Source: Piscinibacter sp. HJYY11 (GTDB lineage: Bacteria > Pseudomonadota > Gammaproteobacteria > Burkholderiales > Burkholderiaceae_C). Taken from it: a stretch of 64,000 nt of DNA. This document shows positions 48,053 through 57,282 of this stretch, in pieces. Position 1 is the first letter of the stretch. Every line of letters starts with the position of its first letter. A program made the position numbers and the translations under genes. A model generated the notes under the pieces. The model was given only the letters and a program-made list of their open reading frames with translations. It ran no database searches and had not been told where the DNA came from. The stretch covers positions 1 to 64,000 of the forward strand of contig NZ_JAERQZ010000001.1 of assembly GCF_016735515.1 (NCBI RefSeq), in the 5' to 3' direction.

Positions 48053-49413
48053 GGCGCTTTGCCTTGCTGGAGCCGCTCGGTCGGCATCAGCTCGTACACG
48101 GAGGAAAAGTCCACGTCGCGCGCGACATGAACCCCGACGATGGCGCCCTGGTGCTGGGTGATCACCGGCGGGATGCCGATCGTGCTTTCCAGCACCTTGC
48201 CGGCCAGGTCGCTGCCGGTGTCGGTGGTCGAGGACAGCACCACGCCATCGGTCTGCTGGCCGGTCTGGTGGGCGACGGTGATGCGCACGGTGTCGTCGAT
48301 GAGCGACAGCAGCAGGGCGGCGCCGATGCGTTCCTCCCAACGGTTGTCGACGTGGCCATCGACGCCGGATTCGCCCAGGGGACCGGTGCCGGGTGAATCC
48401 AGGTCGACGCTGATGCCTTGCGGCGTGCGCAGCCGAGTCCACAGCAGCGGGATGCGCACGGTGCCGGGCTTGACGGACGTGACGCGGTACTCGCCGTCAA
48501 GGTGACTGCCCCGTTCCACCAGCAGGACCCGGCCGTCCTCGCTGTAGACGTTGCGCTGCACCTGGCACCCAGCCAGTCCGGCCGTAGCGCTGACGATCCG
48601 GGTCTTGAGCGCGCAGGTGAAGCTGCTGCCCTTCGGGAGGACCAAACTGCGCGGCACGAGTCTGGTCGCGTCGGTACGCGGAGTCGAGGACTTCGGCATC
48701 TGCCCGCCGAGGAGTGCTCCTGTGCCTGCCTGAGCGGCCGGAGCACCGGCACGTCCTGCCAGCCCTTCTTGCCCTTCGCCGGACGCGGACGCCGCGCCAG
48801 CACTGGCGTTAGGAGCTCCGGAGCGCCGCATGAGGGTGTCCAGCAGCTGGTGCGTCTGGCGTTGGGCGTCCTGCAGGGAGCGGGATGTGTCGCGCGACCC
48901 GGCGGTTCCTCCTTCGCGATGGCCGGTCTCGTCGCGACTGGAGGCCTTCGAGGACAAAAGCATGATCGGTGCGTCCTCGGGCGAAGTGCGTGTGGCGTCT
49001 CGGCTGCCCCCTTGCAGGCCGATCGGAGCAGCCCGCTCTTCGGCGGTGGGTACCAGCGCGGGAATACGCTCTCCTGCGGGCACCGGCGGCGGCGCGATGC
49101 TGAGGTCGAGGCGCTTCGCCTCGGCAGCCGCGGCGGAGGGGCGCTGTGCGGGTCGCTTGTTCGAGGCGGGGTCGGCAGGTACGGACGCCGTGAAGCGGTG
49201 GATCGACATGCCCAGCACGGACACGATAGAGGCGATCAGCACGACGCCGGCGATCAGCGCCTTGCGGGAGAGGGTGGGTCCGCTGCGCTGCGCGATGTCC
49301 GGTATGCCGGGTTCGCCGGCCAGTGGCTCGAGCGTGTCCGTCATCGGGGGTGGGGCGACATCGGCGATCTTGTCCGACTGTCGTGGGCTGAGCGGTTCGT
49401 GGTCGGTGCTCAT
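48049..49413 (-). CDS. virB10: VirB10 channel protein
   Basis: A 454-residue protein with a cytoplasmic N-terminus, one membrane helix (LIAGVVLIASIVSVLGM), a long Pro/Ala/Ser-rich periplasmic linker and the TrbI/VirB10 C-terminal domain (GSSFTCALKTRIVSATAGLA, VERGSHLDGEYR, PLGESGVDGHVDNRWEERIG). It spans the envelope and senses ATP energy from VirB11/VirD4. Overlaps virB9 by 4 bases. Confidence 0.95.
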   Translation of the reverse strand: MSTDHEPLSPRQSDKIADVAPPPMTDTLEPLAGEPGIPDIAQRSGPTLSRKALIAGVVLIASIVSVLGMSIHRFTASVPADPASNKRPAQRPSAAAAEAKRLDLSIAPPPVPAGERIPALVPTAEERAAPIGLQGGSRDATRTSPEDAPIMLLSSKASSRDETGHREGGTAGSRDTSRSLQDAQRQTHQLLDTLMRRSGAPNASAGAASASGEGQEGLAGRAGAPAAQAGTGALLGGQMPKSSTPRTDATRLVPRSLVLPKGSSFTCALKTRIVSATAGLAGCQVQRNVYSEDGRVLLVERGSHLDGEYRVTSVKPGTVRIPLLWTRLRTPQGISVDLDSPGTGPLGESGVDGHVDNRWEERIGAALLLSLIDDTVRITVAHQTGQQTDGVVLSSTTDTGSDLAGKVLESTIGIPPVITQHQGAIVGVHVARDVDFSSVYELMPTERLQQGKAP

Positions 49414-50339
49414 GGACGCTCTCCCGATGTGGGCCCGCGCGTCGGCGACGCGGAGGTTGAGCGCGTGACGCCAGGGACGGTGGTGCCGCCTTGGGGCGCC
49501 GCACCCTCTGGATCGAAGGACTCGTTCCAGATCCCGACCACGGAGTTGCTACTGCGGAGCATCAACCGGTGGCTCACACGGTCGACGACCAGCAGGTCGT
49601 CTTCCATCCGGCTGTTGACCAGCGTTTCAGTGCCGTCGGCGAGCACGTGGAACACTGCCGGAAGTTCCAGGTTGCCGGGGAAGCGGAAGTAGGTGAACCG
49701 ACCATCGTCGAACACAAGGGTCGGCACGATGGCTGTCGAGTGACGCCCTTCGGCAAGCGTGTAGTCGCTGTTCACGACAAGCGGCTTGAACCGCAGTCGC
49801 GCGGCGACCAACGCGTCCCGGGTCGGCTGCTCCGGTCGACTGTTGTTTTCTGAGGCGGATTCAGTCTCAGGTCCCATCACCGGGGACGGGGCCTGCGCCA
49901 ACTGAGGACTCCCAAGCGACGCCGTGACCTGTGGTGCCTTGACTCGGAGGCGGTACACCGCGGGCCGCCCGCCACCGTCGGTCACGAGGTCCAACCTGAA
50001 GGCGTGCTGCCGCTGGTTGGTGACCACCGCCAGAGTGTTGGAGGTGGTCGCCTGGCCTTTGGGCTTGACGAAAAGAGTTCGCCCGCCCGGTTGTGCGGCG
50101 ATGCACCACACGGCGTCAGGCTTGCTGCACTCCGCGCCGAGGCCTGTGGCCATCTCCTGGATGGCTTCATCGGCATCCAGAACGATGAGGGTGACCACGC
50201 CACGCTGCACCGGCACCGACACGACGGCGTGTGGGTCGTAGGCAATTTCGCGCAGCCGTGGGTCGGGCGGCGCTGCGCTGCAAATGGAGGAGCCTCCGGC
50301 TACCAGCACCGCCACGCCGATGCAAAACTGGTGCTTCAT
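49410..50339 (-). CDS. virB9: VirB9 outer-membrane complex protein
   Basis: A 309-residue exported protein (signal MKHQFCIGVAVLVAGGSSIC) with CagX/VirB9 features: DPRLREIAYDPHAVVSVPVQ, LVVNSDYTLAEGR, VFDDGRFTYFRFPGNLELPA and RMEDDLLVVDRVSHRLMLR. It forms the outer-membrane core ring with VirB10 and the VirB7 equivalent. ATG 50339 is chosen. Confidence 0.95.
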   Translation of the reverse strand: MKHQFCIGVAVLVAGGSSICSAAPPDPRLREIAYDPHAVVSVPVQRGVVTLIVLDADEAIQEMATGLGAECSKPDAVWCIAAQPGGRTLFVKPKGQATTSNTLAVVTNQRQHAFRLDLVTDGGGRPAVYRLRVKAPQVTASLGSPQLAQAPSPVMGPETESASENNSRPEQPTRDALVAARLRFKPLVVNSDYTLAEGRHSTAIVPTLVFDDGRFTYFRFPGNLELPAVFHVLADGTETLVNSRMEDDLLVVDRVSHRLMLRSSNSVVGIWNESFDPEGAAPQGGTTVPGVTRSTSASPTRGPTSGERP

Positions 50340-51112
50340 GGCTTCACGCCCGGCACCGGCTGCGCCTGGGTGTTGATCTCGGGGTCGGACCGGTACGCTG
50401 TCACGACGAAGCCGAACGGGTTCTCCAGTCGGTCGGCTTCTCTGGTCAGGACCTTGGGCTGGTATTCGAAGACGATGCTGGCCACGTGCCGTGTGCTGGC
50501 CTCCGGCAGGTTGCGCTCGGTGAGCCGGACCACCTTGTCGTAGGTCACGGTGGCTTCCCCCCGGTTGCCGCTGCGGCCCGCTGCTGAAAGACGAACATTG
50601 ACGATCTGGATGCGGCGTTCCTCGGTGGCCCCCAGCTTCTTCTGCAGAGCGTTGTCGCCCTCGAACTGCCGGCTGTAGTCGGCGAAGACGGCGGGCACCG
50701 CCATGCGCGCGACCTGGTCGAAGTCGCGTTGCAGGAACATCCAGACGTATGCCTCTCGTGCGCGCACGAAGCTGGCGAGGTTGTGCTTGTCCAGGGCTTC
50801 CAGCGAAGGGATGGTCTCCTCCGACAGGCGCTGCTGGATCGTCGTTTCGCCGGTGAGCCGGTCCACGACGATCGGGATCTCGACGACGCGGCGCAACGGT
50901 CCCTGGATGAACACGCCGCCGATGCCGATCAGCCCGATCGAGAGGCCCGCAATGGCGACGTGCCAGGCTCGGCGTTCTGAGCGCTCCAGCATCAGCGCTC
51001 GGTCCACCTCCCAGGCAAGATTCACCAGGTGCGGGTCGTCCTGCGTCGAGGTCGTGGCGGCGGCTGGCTGCGGCCATGCGGCGGCGCCACCGTCGTTCAA
51101 CACGGTGCTCAT
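50336..51112 (-). CDS. virB8: VirB8 inner-membrane assembly protein
   Basis: A 258-residue protein with a short cytoplasmic N-terminus, one membrane helix (HVAIAGLSIGLIGIGGVF) and the periplasmic VirB8 domain (FVRAREAYVWMFLQRDFDQV, YSRQFEGDNALQKKLG, RHVASIVFEYQPKVLTREAD, NPFGFVVTAYRSDPE). It acts as an assembly nucleus linking inner and outer complexes. Confidence 0.94.
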   Translation of the reverse strand: MSTVLNDGGAAAWPQPAAATTSTQDDPHLVNLAWEVDRALMLERSERRAWHVAIAGLSIGLIGIGGVFIQGPLRRVVEIPIVVDRLTGETTIQQRLSEETIPSLEALDKHNLASFVRAREAYVWMFLQRDFDQVARMAVPAVFADYSRQFEGDNALQKKLGATEERRIQIVNVRLSAAGRSGNRGEATVTYDKVVRLTERNLPEASTRHVASIVFEYQPKVLTREADRLENPFGFVVTAYRSDPEINTQAQPVPGVKP

Positions 51113-51126
51113 CGTGGCTCCGGAAG

Positions 51127-51822
51127 TCAGCGCAGGAAGTCGGCGATCCGACCGGTACGGCTTAGGTTCTGGTACTGACGCTCGCGGTCACGGGAGCGTG
51201 CGATGCGCTCCTCGCTGTCGGCCATGCCCTGAAGCATCTGGATCTGCGACAGCTCGTGGGCGAGCAACGCGCTCTCGGCGCCGATCCGTGCCTGGATCTC
51301 CTGCGCCGCCTTCTGGTCGTCGGTCGCATTGATCTGGTCCATGAGGCCGTTGATCTGGCGCAGGCGGCCACCCGCGGCCACCATGGCGTCCTGTAGCAAT
51401 GCCTTCTGCTGGTACGGCTGAGCCAGCCCGGCTTGGCAGGTGGTGCGGTCCGTGCCCTGGCGGTCCAGGCAGTTGTAGACCATGGCGGCGTCGCGCAACT
51501 GACGCGCAGTGCCGGTTAGCCCGCCGTATCCGGCGGTCGTCACGGTGTTCAGCACCGCGTGCGCCTCGGGCGGGATGTAGTTGCGCAACGCCGGGTTGTT
51601 GAGGATCTGTCCGAGGTTGCGCGAGCCGGTGATGCTGCGCACCTGGGTTTCGAGCTGGGTCAGCTGCTCGATCTGGTTGGCCGTGTCCGTGTAGTCGTTC
51701 AGCACCTGCATGATGGTCTGGACGAGGTTGGCGATGTCGATGACGGGAATGCCCTGGGCTCGGGCCTGTGTGCCGCCCAGCGCGATGGCTGCGGCAGCGA
51801 TGAACTTGACGGAAGTTTTCAT
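51127..51822 (-). CDS. virB5: VirB5 pilus-tip protein
   Basis: A 231-residue exported protein (signal MKTSVKFIAAAAIALGGTQA) with the helical VirB5/TrbJ pattern: DIANLVQTIMQVLNDYTDTA, QIEQLTQLETQVRSITGSR and a long C-terminal helix region ending IARSRDRERQYQNLS. It sits at the pilus tip and aids contact with recipient cells. The start is ATG 51822. Here it follows virB6, the reverse of the common order. Confidence 0.9.
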   Translation of the reverse strand: MKTSVKFIAAAAIALGGTQARAQGIPVIDIANLVQTIMQVLNDYTDTANQIEQLTQLETQVRSITGSRNLGQILNNPALRNYIPPEAHAVLNTVTTAGYGGLTGTARQLRDAAMVYNCLDRQGTDRTTCQAGLAQPYQQKALLQDAMVAAGGRLRQINGLMDQINATDDQKAAQEIQARIGAESALLAHELSQIQMLQGMADSEERIARSRDRERQYQNLSRTGRIADFLR

Positions 51823-51873
51823 GGGTAGGCTCCTTGGTGAGGCTGGAGGAGAAAGGGGCACGGCCATGTACGT

Positions 51874-52935
51874 TCAGACGCGGCCCCGCTGTGCGGCAAG
51901 TCGATAGGCGGCCGTGCGGACCGCGCCGGCGGCGTGGCGAACCGAAGCGCTGGCGGAGACGGCTGCTTGGCGCAGAGCGCCTGAGGGTCGGATGGCACCG
52001 CCCTGGGTCGGACCAGTAAACGGCGCGTGCGTCGTTGACGTCGCCCGTGATGCGGAGACCGAGCGCAGCCCGGAAATCATCATGGCGTTCTGGACCATCT
52101 GCAGGCCCTGCTGCACGGCAGGACCGCCGGTCAGGGCCGACGCGAGGCTCGGGGCTTGGAAGCAAATGACGCCCATCAGGATCATCAGGATGCAATACCG
52201 AGTCGCTTCGCCCAAGGTGTTGAGGGCGTCGCCCGCAAGTCCGCCGGCACTGTTGATGGCGTCGAACATTTGCGACCCAACATAGGTGCTCAGTCCGAGC
52301 GCGAAGAAGGCGAACCAAGTCAAAGCCACCGTGTTGAGCAGCATGGACAGCCAGCTGTCGAAGAAGCGCTGGGTGGGTCGCCAAGCGAGGCACAGGATGA
52401 AGAGGGGGCCGATCGCAATGACGAACGTCATCAGCACCTTTGACAGCGTGACGACGAAGAGCGCGATGCACAGGAAGGCGACCGAGCCGATGGAGAAGAC
52501 CGTGGCGGCGAGGACGAGGTCGAGCCGGAACATGCTGGCCTCTCGCATCATCTCTGCGACCTGAGCTCCGGCTTGGTCGTTGAAGCGATCCAACAATTGG
52601 AACGGGGATGTCAACGTCGCGGGATCTGCGTTCCTTGGCAGGAAGGTCGTCGCTACGCCCAGTGCAAGTGAGTTGGCAGCTTCCGAGACGTTGGTGATGT
52701 AGAAGCCCGACTGCAGCGCGAATGCCAAGACCAAGCCGATCTTGAACGCCTTCCACGTGAACGTCGGAATCGATTCGGGCACGTCCTGGCGCATCACCGC
52801 CCAGCCGTACAGGCCCACCCAAAGTGTGAGAGCCGAAAGCGCCAGAGGGGTGATGGCGGAGATGAGGTTCGACACTACGGACAAGACGTAGTTGTCCAGC
52901 ACTCGATCGAATAGGCCCCCAACCCACTGGAACAT
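51874..52935 (-). CDS. virB6: VirB6 polytopic membrane protein
   Basis: A 353-residue protein with at least six hydrophobic segments (VVSNLISAITPLALSALTLW, FKIGLVLAFALQSGFYI, LVLAATVFSIGSVAFLCIAL, KVLMTFVIAIGPLFILCLAW, LLNTVALTWFAFFALGL), including the conserved VirB6 core around GPLFILCLAWRPTQRFFDSW. It forms part of the inner-membrane channel. The C-terminal tail is Ala/Arg-rich. Confidence 0.93.
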   Translation of the reverse strand: MFQWVGGLFDRVLDNYVLSVVSNLISAITPLALSALTLWVGLYGWAVMRQDVPESIPTFTWKAFKIGLVLAFALQSGFYITNVSEAANSLALGVATTFLPRNADPATLTSPFQLLDRFNDQAGAQVAEMMREASMFRLDLVLAATVFSIGSVAFLCIALFVVTLSKVLMTFVIAIGPLFILCLAWRPTQRFFDSWLSMLLNTVALTWFAFFALGLSTYVGSQMFDAINSAGGLAGDALNTLGEATRYCILMILMGVICFQAPSLASALTGGPAVQQGLQMVQNAMMISGLRSVSASRATSTTHAPFTGPTQGGAIRPSGALRQAAVSASASVRHAAGAVRTAAYRLAAQRGRV

Positions 52936-52944
52936 GATCCACCT

Positions 52945-53352
52945 CTACTGAAGCGCGGGGAACGCGAGGTTCTCAGGCGGCCGCGCGGACATGTCCACGC
53001 ATCGGCTGTTCAACCTCGGGTACTCACATAGCAACCAGATGCCCTTGGACTTCACCACCCATAGCCGGTAGCGCTTGGTCGACCCGTACGACGATGGCCG
53101 GCACGAGTCCGGCCGCGCGAAGGGCTCTGTGCATTCCTGCAGGCCGTCATTTGTCTCGACCATGTACCACGCACCCGCATGACAGGCTTTGTCAGGGGCA
53201 CACGGCTTCTGAGGGTTCTTGCGGGGAGGCGGCAGCTCCGCCTGACCGGCATTGGAGGCGGAGACAGCCTCGTTGCCCTTGACGAACTGGGCCGATACGT
53301 CGATGCCAAGGAATGCGACGACGATGCCGAGGAGGAGACGCGACGTATTCAT
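52945..53352 (-). CDS. Cys-rich secreted protein in the virB7 position
   Basis: A 135-residue exported protein (signal MNTSRLLLGIVVAFLGIDVSA) with eight cysteines in the mature part (KPCAPDKACHAGAW, LQECTEPFARPDSCRP, WLLCEYPRLNSRCVD). It has no lipobox cysteine at the cleavage site, so it is not a classic VirB7 lipoprotein, although it is encoded between virB4 and virB6. It may be a disulphide-bonded periplasmic pilus or channel factor. Confidence 0.6.
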   Translation of the reverse strand: MNTSRLLLGIVVAFLGIDVSAQFVKGNEAVSASNAGQAELPPPRKNPQKPCAPDKACHAGAWYMVETNDGLQECTEPFARPDSCRPSSYGSTKRYRLWVVKSKGIWLLCEYPRLNSRCVDMSARPPENLAFPALQ

Positions 53353-55820
53353 GCGTCTTTCCTCGCATTTCGGGCCTTGCGGTCCTGCACCGCTTGAAGC
53401 AGGACCGGCAGCCAATTGAATGGATCGTCGCCATGCCGTTCGCGGATCTGATCCAGCAGGGCGATGTTGTCCGTCGTGGCGGACAGCACGGTGATGAAGT
53501 GCTCGAGACCACTCAGGTCGAGCTCGCAGATCGCGCTGGCGTGGCCCTGCTTGACCAGGAATCGGCGGCCACCCTGGGCGCCCAGACTGCGCACGATGTC
53601 GAACTCTGCCTCGCTGAGCCCGAAGCCTTCGACATACTCGTGCCTGACCGCTTCTGCGTTCGCCAGAAAGATCTTGGTGACGCTCTGCTCGATCATCGTG
53701 CGGCCGATGGGATGTCGCAGCACGTCGGACGGGCTCTGCGTGTCGAAGATGCCCAGGCCGTTCTGCTTGCGGATGGTCTTCTGCTTCTGCTTGGCGAAGT
53801 CGCTGAAGATCTCGTGGTCGAGTGCCTTCCAGAACTCCGAGATGACGTAGATCAGACGCTCGCCGTTGACGAGTTCGTCCATGACCTGCAGCAGGTAGAG
53901 CATCACCGGCGTGCGCACTTCGGGCAGGTCGAGAAACTCGGTGGTGTCGAAGCCGATCACCGGTGCTTGGTGCAGGTCCATCAGCCGGTCGTCGGCCTGG
54001 TCGAACACCCAACCGAGCGCGCCGCCCTCGCACCAGCGGCCCAGCCGCTCGTAGAGGCTGTTCTCGCCGGTCTTCGGCAGGTTCTGGCGGACGGTGGAGA
54101 AGCGGCGCAGGTTCGCCGGCATCATCGCCACCGCCCTGACCGCGTCTGCGATGGCCCGCTCGTCCGACGGCAGCAGTGGCAGGGCCGGCGTGGACAGGCA
54201 CGTGCGCAGCAGCTGCTCCCAGAACTGGATGCGTGCAGGCGTCGGATCGCGCTGGAGCGGGTTGCAGCCGGTCGGCTGGCCCGCCTCCAGCGTGAAGTAC
54301 TTGCCGCCAAGCGCGCGGATCGCGATCTCGCAGCCCCGGTCCAGGTCGAACAGCACCAGGCGCGGCGCAGGGCGCCACTTGCGGGTGAGCGTCAGCAAGA
54401 ACATCTCGAGCGTGGTCTTGCCGACCCCTGTCGAGCCGATGATGAGCGTGTTGCCCGGCAGCTTCTTGTCCGACGAGTCTTCCTTCGCCGGACTGGTGTG
54501 CAGGTTCAGGTAGAACGGCTGGCCGGATGGTGTGCGCAGCAGGGCGAGGGCTTCGCCCCAGGGGTTGCCGTCCCGCTTTCCGCGCGCGAAGTTGTGGCCG
54601 CTGGCCAGAGCGGCAAAGGCGCGCGAGGACAGCTTGGCATCACGGGGCCGCCATTGCCAGTTTCCCGGCCATTGCGCGAACCAGGCCGCGTCGGCTACCA
54701 AGTCGACCGGAGCCATCTGCAGGCTGCTGGCCTCGCCGACGGCGCCGATCGCCTGCGCGGCGCGGCGCCCTGCATCGGTCACGTCATCGCCGAACACCAC
54801 CAGGCTGTAGTGGTACTCGCCCATGCAGAACTGGCCGTCACCGAGCTCGTTGAGAGCAACGTCCATGGCGGCGACCTGGGTCTCGACCACGTCGTCGCTG
54901 GCAATCAGCTGGTCGCGCTGCAACTCCAGCGCGCGCATGGCTTCGCGTCGCGGAAGAATCGAGAAGCTCTGCGTCTCGATGAACTCGCTTCCTTCGTAGA
55001 GGAGGGCGTTCAGGATGCCTGGTTCGACGGCGTCGGCGTATTCCTTGATGTCGGCCAGCGCCGCGTAGCGCGGGGTGCGGTGGCTGCGCAGCTCCAGCTT
55101 GTCTCCGCCAAAGGACAGACGGGTGACGGGCAGTGTTCGGTAAAGGGCGCCAGCTTGTTGCGGTACAGGCCGCCAGATGCCGTTGACGAGGTAGCCCAGG
55201 AACTCAGCCACTTCCGAGTACGCGCGCGCCCCATCCCACCGTGTGCCGAGCAGTTCGGGCCCGAAGCCCCTCAGGACGCGGTCGACGAGCGCGCTGCGTT
55301 CTTCCATGATCCGCAGGGCGTCGGCATGGGCCGCCGCGATGAGGTCCTTCGATCGGGCTTGCGATTGCAGCGTGCGCGCCATGCGCGATGCGTTGGGCCG
55401 ATAGACGAGTGTGAGATAGAGCTCGTTGCTCATCATCGGTCGCTGGCCCAGCTGGTGCTGGTAGGCCTGCGACAGGTCTCGGGCGAAGCCGGCTTCTTCG
55501 GGATCCGCGAGGGCGTCGCGCACCGCCCGGTGGAGGCGATGGGTCCAGATCGCCCACTGGCCACCCGCAAGGTTGCGCAGCAGGCTGCTGAAGGCCTCGT
55601 GCCGTTCCGAGATCACCTGCTCGTCCGCACATTCGAACGGCACGCCGGCCAGGCGCCACGTGCGCATGAAGTCACCGCCGCGGGTGATCACATCGTGCTG
55701 CGTCAGCAGCGACGAGAAGGGGATGAAACGCGCCAAGGGGTTCTCGGCGGCTGCCCGGGCCCAGTGGCGCGGCTGGACGGGTTGGGCGCCCGGGCGGCTG
55801 GCGACGTGGGGCCTAAGCAT
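53349..55820 (-). CDS. virB4: VirB4 secretion ATPase
   Basis: An 823-residue ATPase with the CagE/VirB4 N-terminal domain, Walker A GSTGVGKTT (462-470) and Walker B-region residues in LIYVISEFWKALDHEIF, plus the late VirB4 segment KTIRKQNGLGIFDTQSPSDV. It powers pilus biogenesis and is the largest gene of the operon. It overlaps virB3 by 8 bases. Confidence 0.95.
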   Translation of the reverse strand: MLRPHVASRPGAQPVQPRHWARAAAENPLARFIPFSSLLTQHDVITRGGDFMRTWRLAGVPFECADEQVISERHEAFSSLLRNLAGGQWAIWTHRLHRAVRDALADPEEAGFARDLSQAYQHQLGQRPMMSNELYLTLVYRPNASRMARTLQSQARSKDLIAAAHADALRIMEERSALVDRVLRGFGPELLGTRWDGARAYSEVAEFLGYLVNGIWRPVPQQAGALYRTLPVTRLSFGGDKLELRSHRTPRYAALADIKEYADAVEPGILNALLYEGSEFIETQSFSILPRREAMRALELQRDQLIASDDVVETQVAAMDVALNELGDGQFCMGEYHYSLVVFGDDVTDAGRRAAQAIGAVGEASSLQMAPVDLVADAAWFAQWPGNWQWRPRDAKLSSRAFAALASGHNFARGKRDGNPWGEALALLRTPSGQPFYLNLHTSPAKEDSSDKKLPGNTLIIGSTGVGKTTLEMFLLTLTRKWRPAPRLVLFDLDRGCEIAIRALGGKYFTLEAGQPTGCNPLQRDPTPARIQFWEQLLRTCLSTPALPLLPSDERAIADAVRAVAMMPANLRRFSTVRQNLPKTGENSLYERLGRWCEGGALGWVFDQADDRLMDLHQAPVIGFDTTEFLDLPEVRTPVMLYLLQVMDELVNGERLIYVISEFWKALDHEIFSDFAKQKQKTIRKQNGLGIFDTQSPSDVLRHPIGRTMIEQSVTKIFLANAEAVRHEYVEGFGLSEAEFDIVRSLGAQGGRRFLVKQGHASAICELDLSGLEHFITVLSATTDNIALLDQIRERHGDDPFNWLPVLLQAVQDRKARNARKDA

Positions 55821-56145
55821 GCCAGTCCTCCCGAGCGCCGCGCAGCACGTGTGCGCTATAGCTTCGTGCCTTCCAGAACCGCGCGTTGCGATCCTGGTGG
55901 CGGAGCTTCATCGCGATGAACATCTGCCGGAAGCGCTGGTCGTCCTGGTGGGTCACCCAGCGCATCCAGGCGAAGGCCGGGACGCTGGCCAGCATCACGC
56001 CCAGTGAGAGCCACCAGCTGACCAGGGTGCCGCCCCAGACCACGAGCAGCAGTCCACTGCCCACCAACACGACCAGTGGCACCAGGGGCACGCCCAGCTT
56101 CATGGCTGGTCGGGTGGCGCCTTTGTAGATGATCTCGGCTTGCAT
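55813..56145 (-). CDS. virB3: VirB3 inner-membrane protein
   Basis: A 110-residue protein with two membrane helices (LGVPLVPLVVLVGSGLLLVV, SWWLSLGVMLASVPAFAW) and the start IYKGATRPAMKLGVPL typical of VirB3. The conserved region DDQRFRQMFIAMKLRHQDRN follows. It works with VirB4, whose gene it overlaps. Confidence 0.93.
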   Translation of the reverse strand: MQAEIIYKGATRPAMKLGVPLVPLVVLVGSGLLLVVWGGTLVSWWLSLGVMLASVPAFAWMRWVTHQDDQRFRQMFIAMKLRHQDRNARFWKARSYSAHVLRGAREDWHA

Positions 56146-56161
56146 GTCGATATCCGCTCTT

Positions 56162-56458
56162 TTAACCAGCTATGTACGTCGCCATTGCTGCGGCTCCACC
56201 GATCAGCGAACCGCCGATGAGGATGTTGGCGACGTCGACCAGGCGTGCGCCCTGGAAGATCATCTTGAACCCGGCCCAGATGATGGCGATCGTGACCACG
56301 GCAATTGAGACGGTCACGAGGATCGCGTTGACGTTGACGACCGTGGTGTTGATGCGCTCGAAGCCCTGAGCGAAGGACGCCTGCGGTGCTAGGAGCAGCG
56401 CGATGAGAGCGACCGCCGGGGCGCTGGTGTTGAAAATGTGACGCGAAGCAATGCCCAT
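56162..56458 (-). CDS. virB2: VirB2 major pilin
   Basis: A 98-residue pilin precursor: signal region APAVALIALLLAPQASFAQG, then two hydrophobic helices (ILVTVSIAVVTIAIIWAGF, ILIGGSLIGGAAAMATYIAG) joined by KMIFQGARLVDVAN, the standard VirB2/TrbC hairpin. The start is ATG 56458, which has a GAGGAA ribosome-binding site; the upstream MIEES extension is probably not translated. Confidence 0.93.
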   Translation of the reverse strand: MGIASRHIFNTSAPAVALIALLLAPQASFAQGFERINTTVVNVNAILVTVSIAVVTIAIIWAGFKMIFQGARLVDVANILIGGSLIGGAAAMATYIAG

Positions 56459-56518
56459 GATCGATTCCTCAATCACATGAAAAAGGGAGGCGAGGGGAGG
56501 CGCTTTGGAAGCGTCAGA

Positions 56519-56992
56519 TCACGGAGGTGCCCGCTCCAGTCTTCGTGCGTGCTGCGTCACGCGGGCCACATAGCCATGCCGGAAGCCGGTGGTGAAGTTC
56601 CCGCTGTAGTAGCAGGAGAGCGCCTCGCGCAGCGCGCGTTGTGAATCGGGTCGACCGGGAGCGCGTGCGTAGCACTCGGAGAGCACGGCCTGCATACCAC
56701 CGAGGTTCTTGCAGGGGTCGAAGGCGTCGGCGACCGACAGATTGAGACGCGAAAGGTTCCGCGCGTTGATCTGGCCGAGGCCGAGGCTGAAGTCGCGCCT
56801 TTGGACCCGAAGCACGGCCACGGTCGTGAGCGCCTCAGGTAGGTTGTTTGGCTGGCGCTTGAGGCTATCGGCGGCCACGCCGATAGCCAAAGGGTTGAGC
56901 GAGCTCTCAGTGATCGCGATCGCCTGCGCGGTGGTGGCATGCACCAGCGGGGCGCATGTTGCGGCAAGTGCCAGGAACGTGGTGGCGTCCAT
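56519..56992 (-). CDS. virB1: VirB1 lytic transglycosylase
   Basis: A 157-residue SLT-like protein with the catalytic glutamate in AITESSLNPLAIGV and the partner motif FSLGLGQINARNLSRLNL, plus LSCYYSGNFTTGF. It would open peptidoglycan for the secretion channel. A signal peptide is weak (MDATTFLALAATCAPLVHAT). It is the first gene of the secretion operon, so the promoter should lie just upstream (57000-57280). Confidence 0.9.
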   Translation of the reverse strand: MDATTFLALAATCAPLVHATTAQAIAITESSLNPLAIGVAADSLKRQPNNLPEALTTVAVLRVQRRDFSLGLGQINARNLSRLNLSVADAFDPCKNLGGMQAVLSECYARAPGRPDSQRALREALSCYYSGNFTTGFRHGYVARVTQHARRLERAPP

Positions 56993-57282
56993 GTTGCTCA
57001 GGCAGGTTGTGCGGTTGATTCCATGGATAGGAATCTAGGCCTGGGCGTGCCTCCGTAGGCGCTGAAGTTCAGGGCGTTTTCAGCGGCTCGCCGCAACGCG
57101 TGTCGAGCGATCTGAACGGAATTCGGGGCCCTTCCATCGCCAAAACGCCTCGAACCCGGATCAGAACAATGTCAGGGGTTCGCTTCAAACGGGGATCGCC
57201 AAGGTCGGCATTGCAGCGGGTACGGTCAGTAGGTGGCGAAGGTCGAACTGACGCTGACCGGCGCAGAGCAGTCGCACAGTGT
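56993..57282. other. non-coding interval upstream of virB1
   Basis: About 290 bases between virB1 (leftward) and the 3' end of the nuclease gene (also leftward). I see no convincing gene. It should contain the promoter of the 14-kb secretion operon, but no clear -35/-10 pair can be picked by eye. It is also where the conjugative element and the restriction-like cluster meet. Confidence 0.4.

Noticed and set aside
49410..51077. 555-codon frame as a single large gene
   Set aside because: Its 5' part is antiparallel-frame sequence of virB8. VirB9 starts at 50339 with a signal peptide.
53313..55919. 868-codon + strand frame across virB4
   Set aside because: Antisense shadow of virB4 caused by high GC. 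No domain is recognisable.
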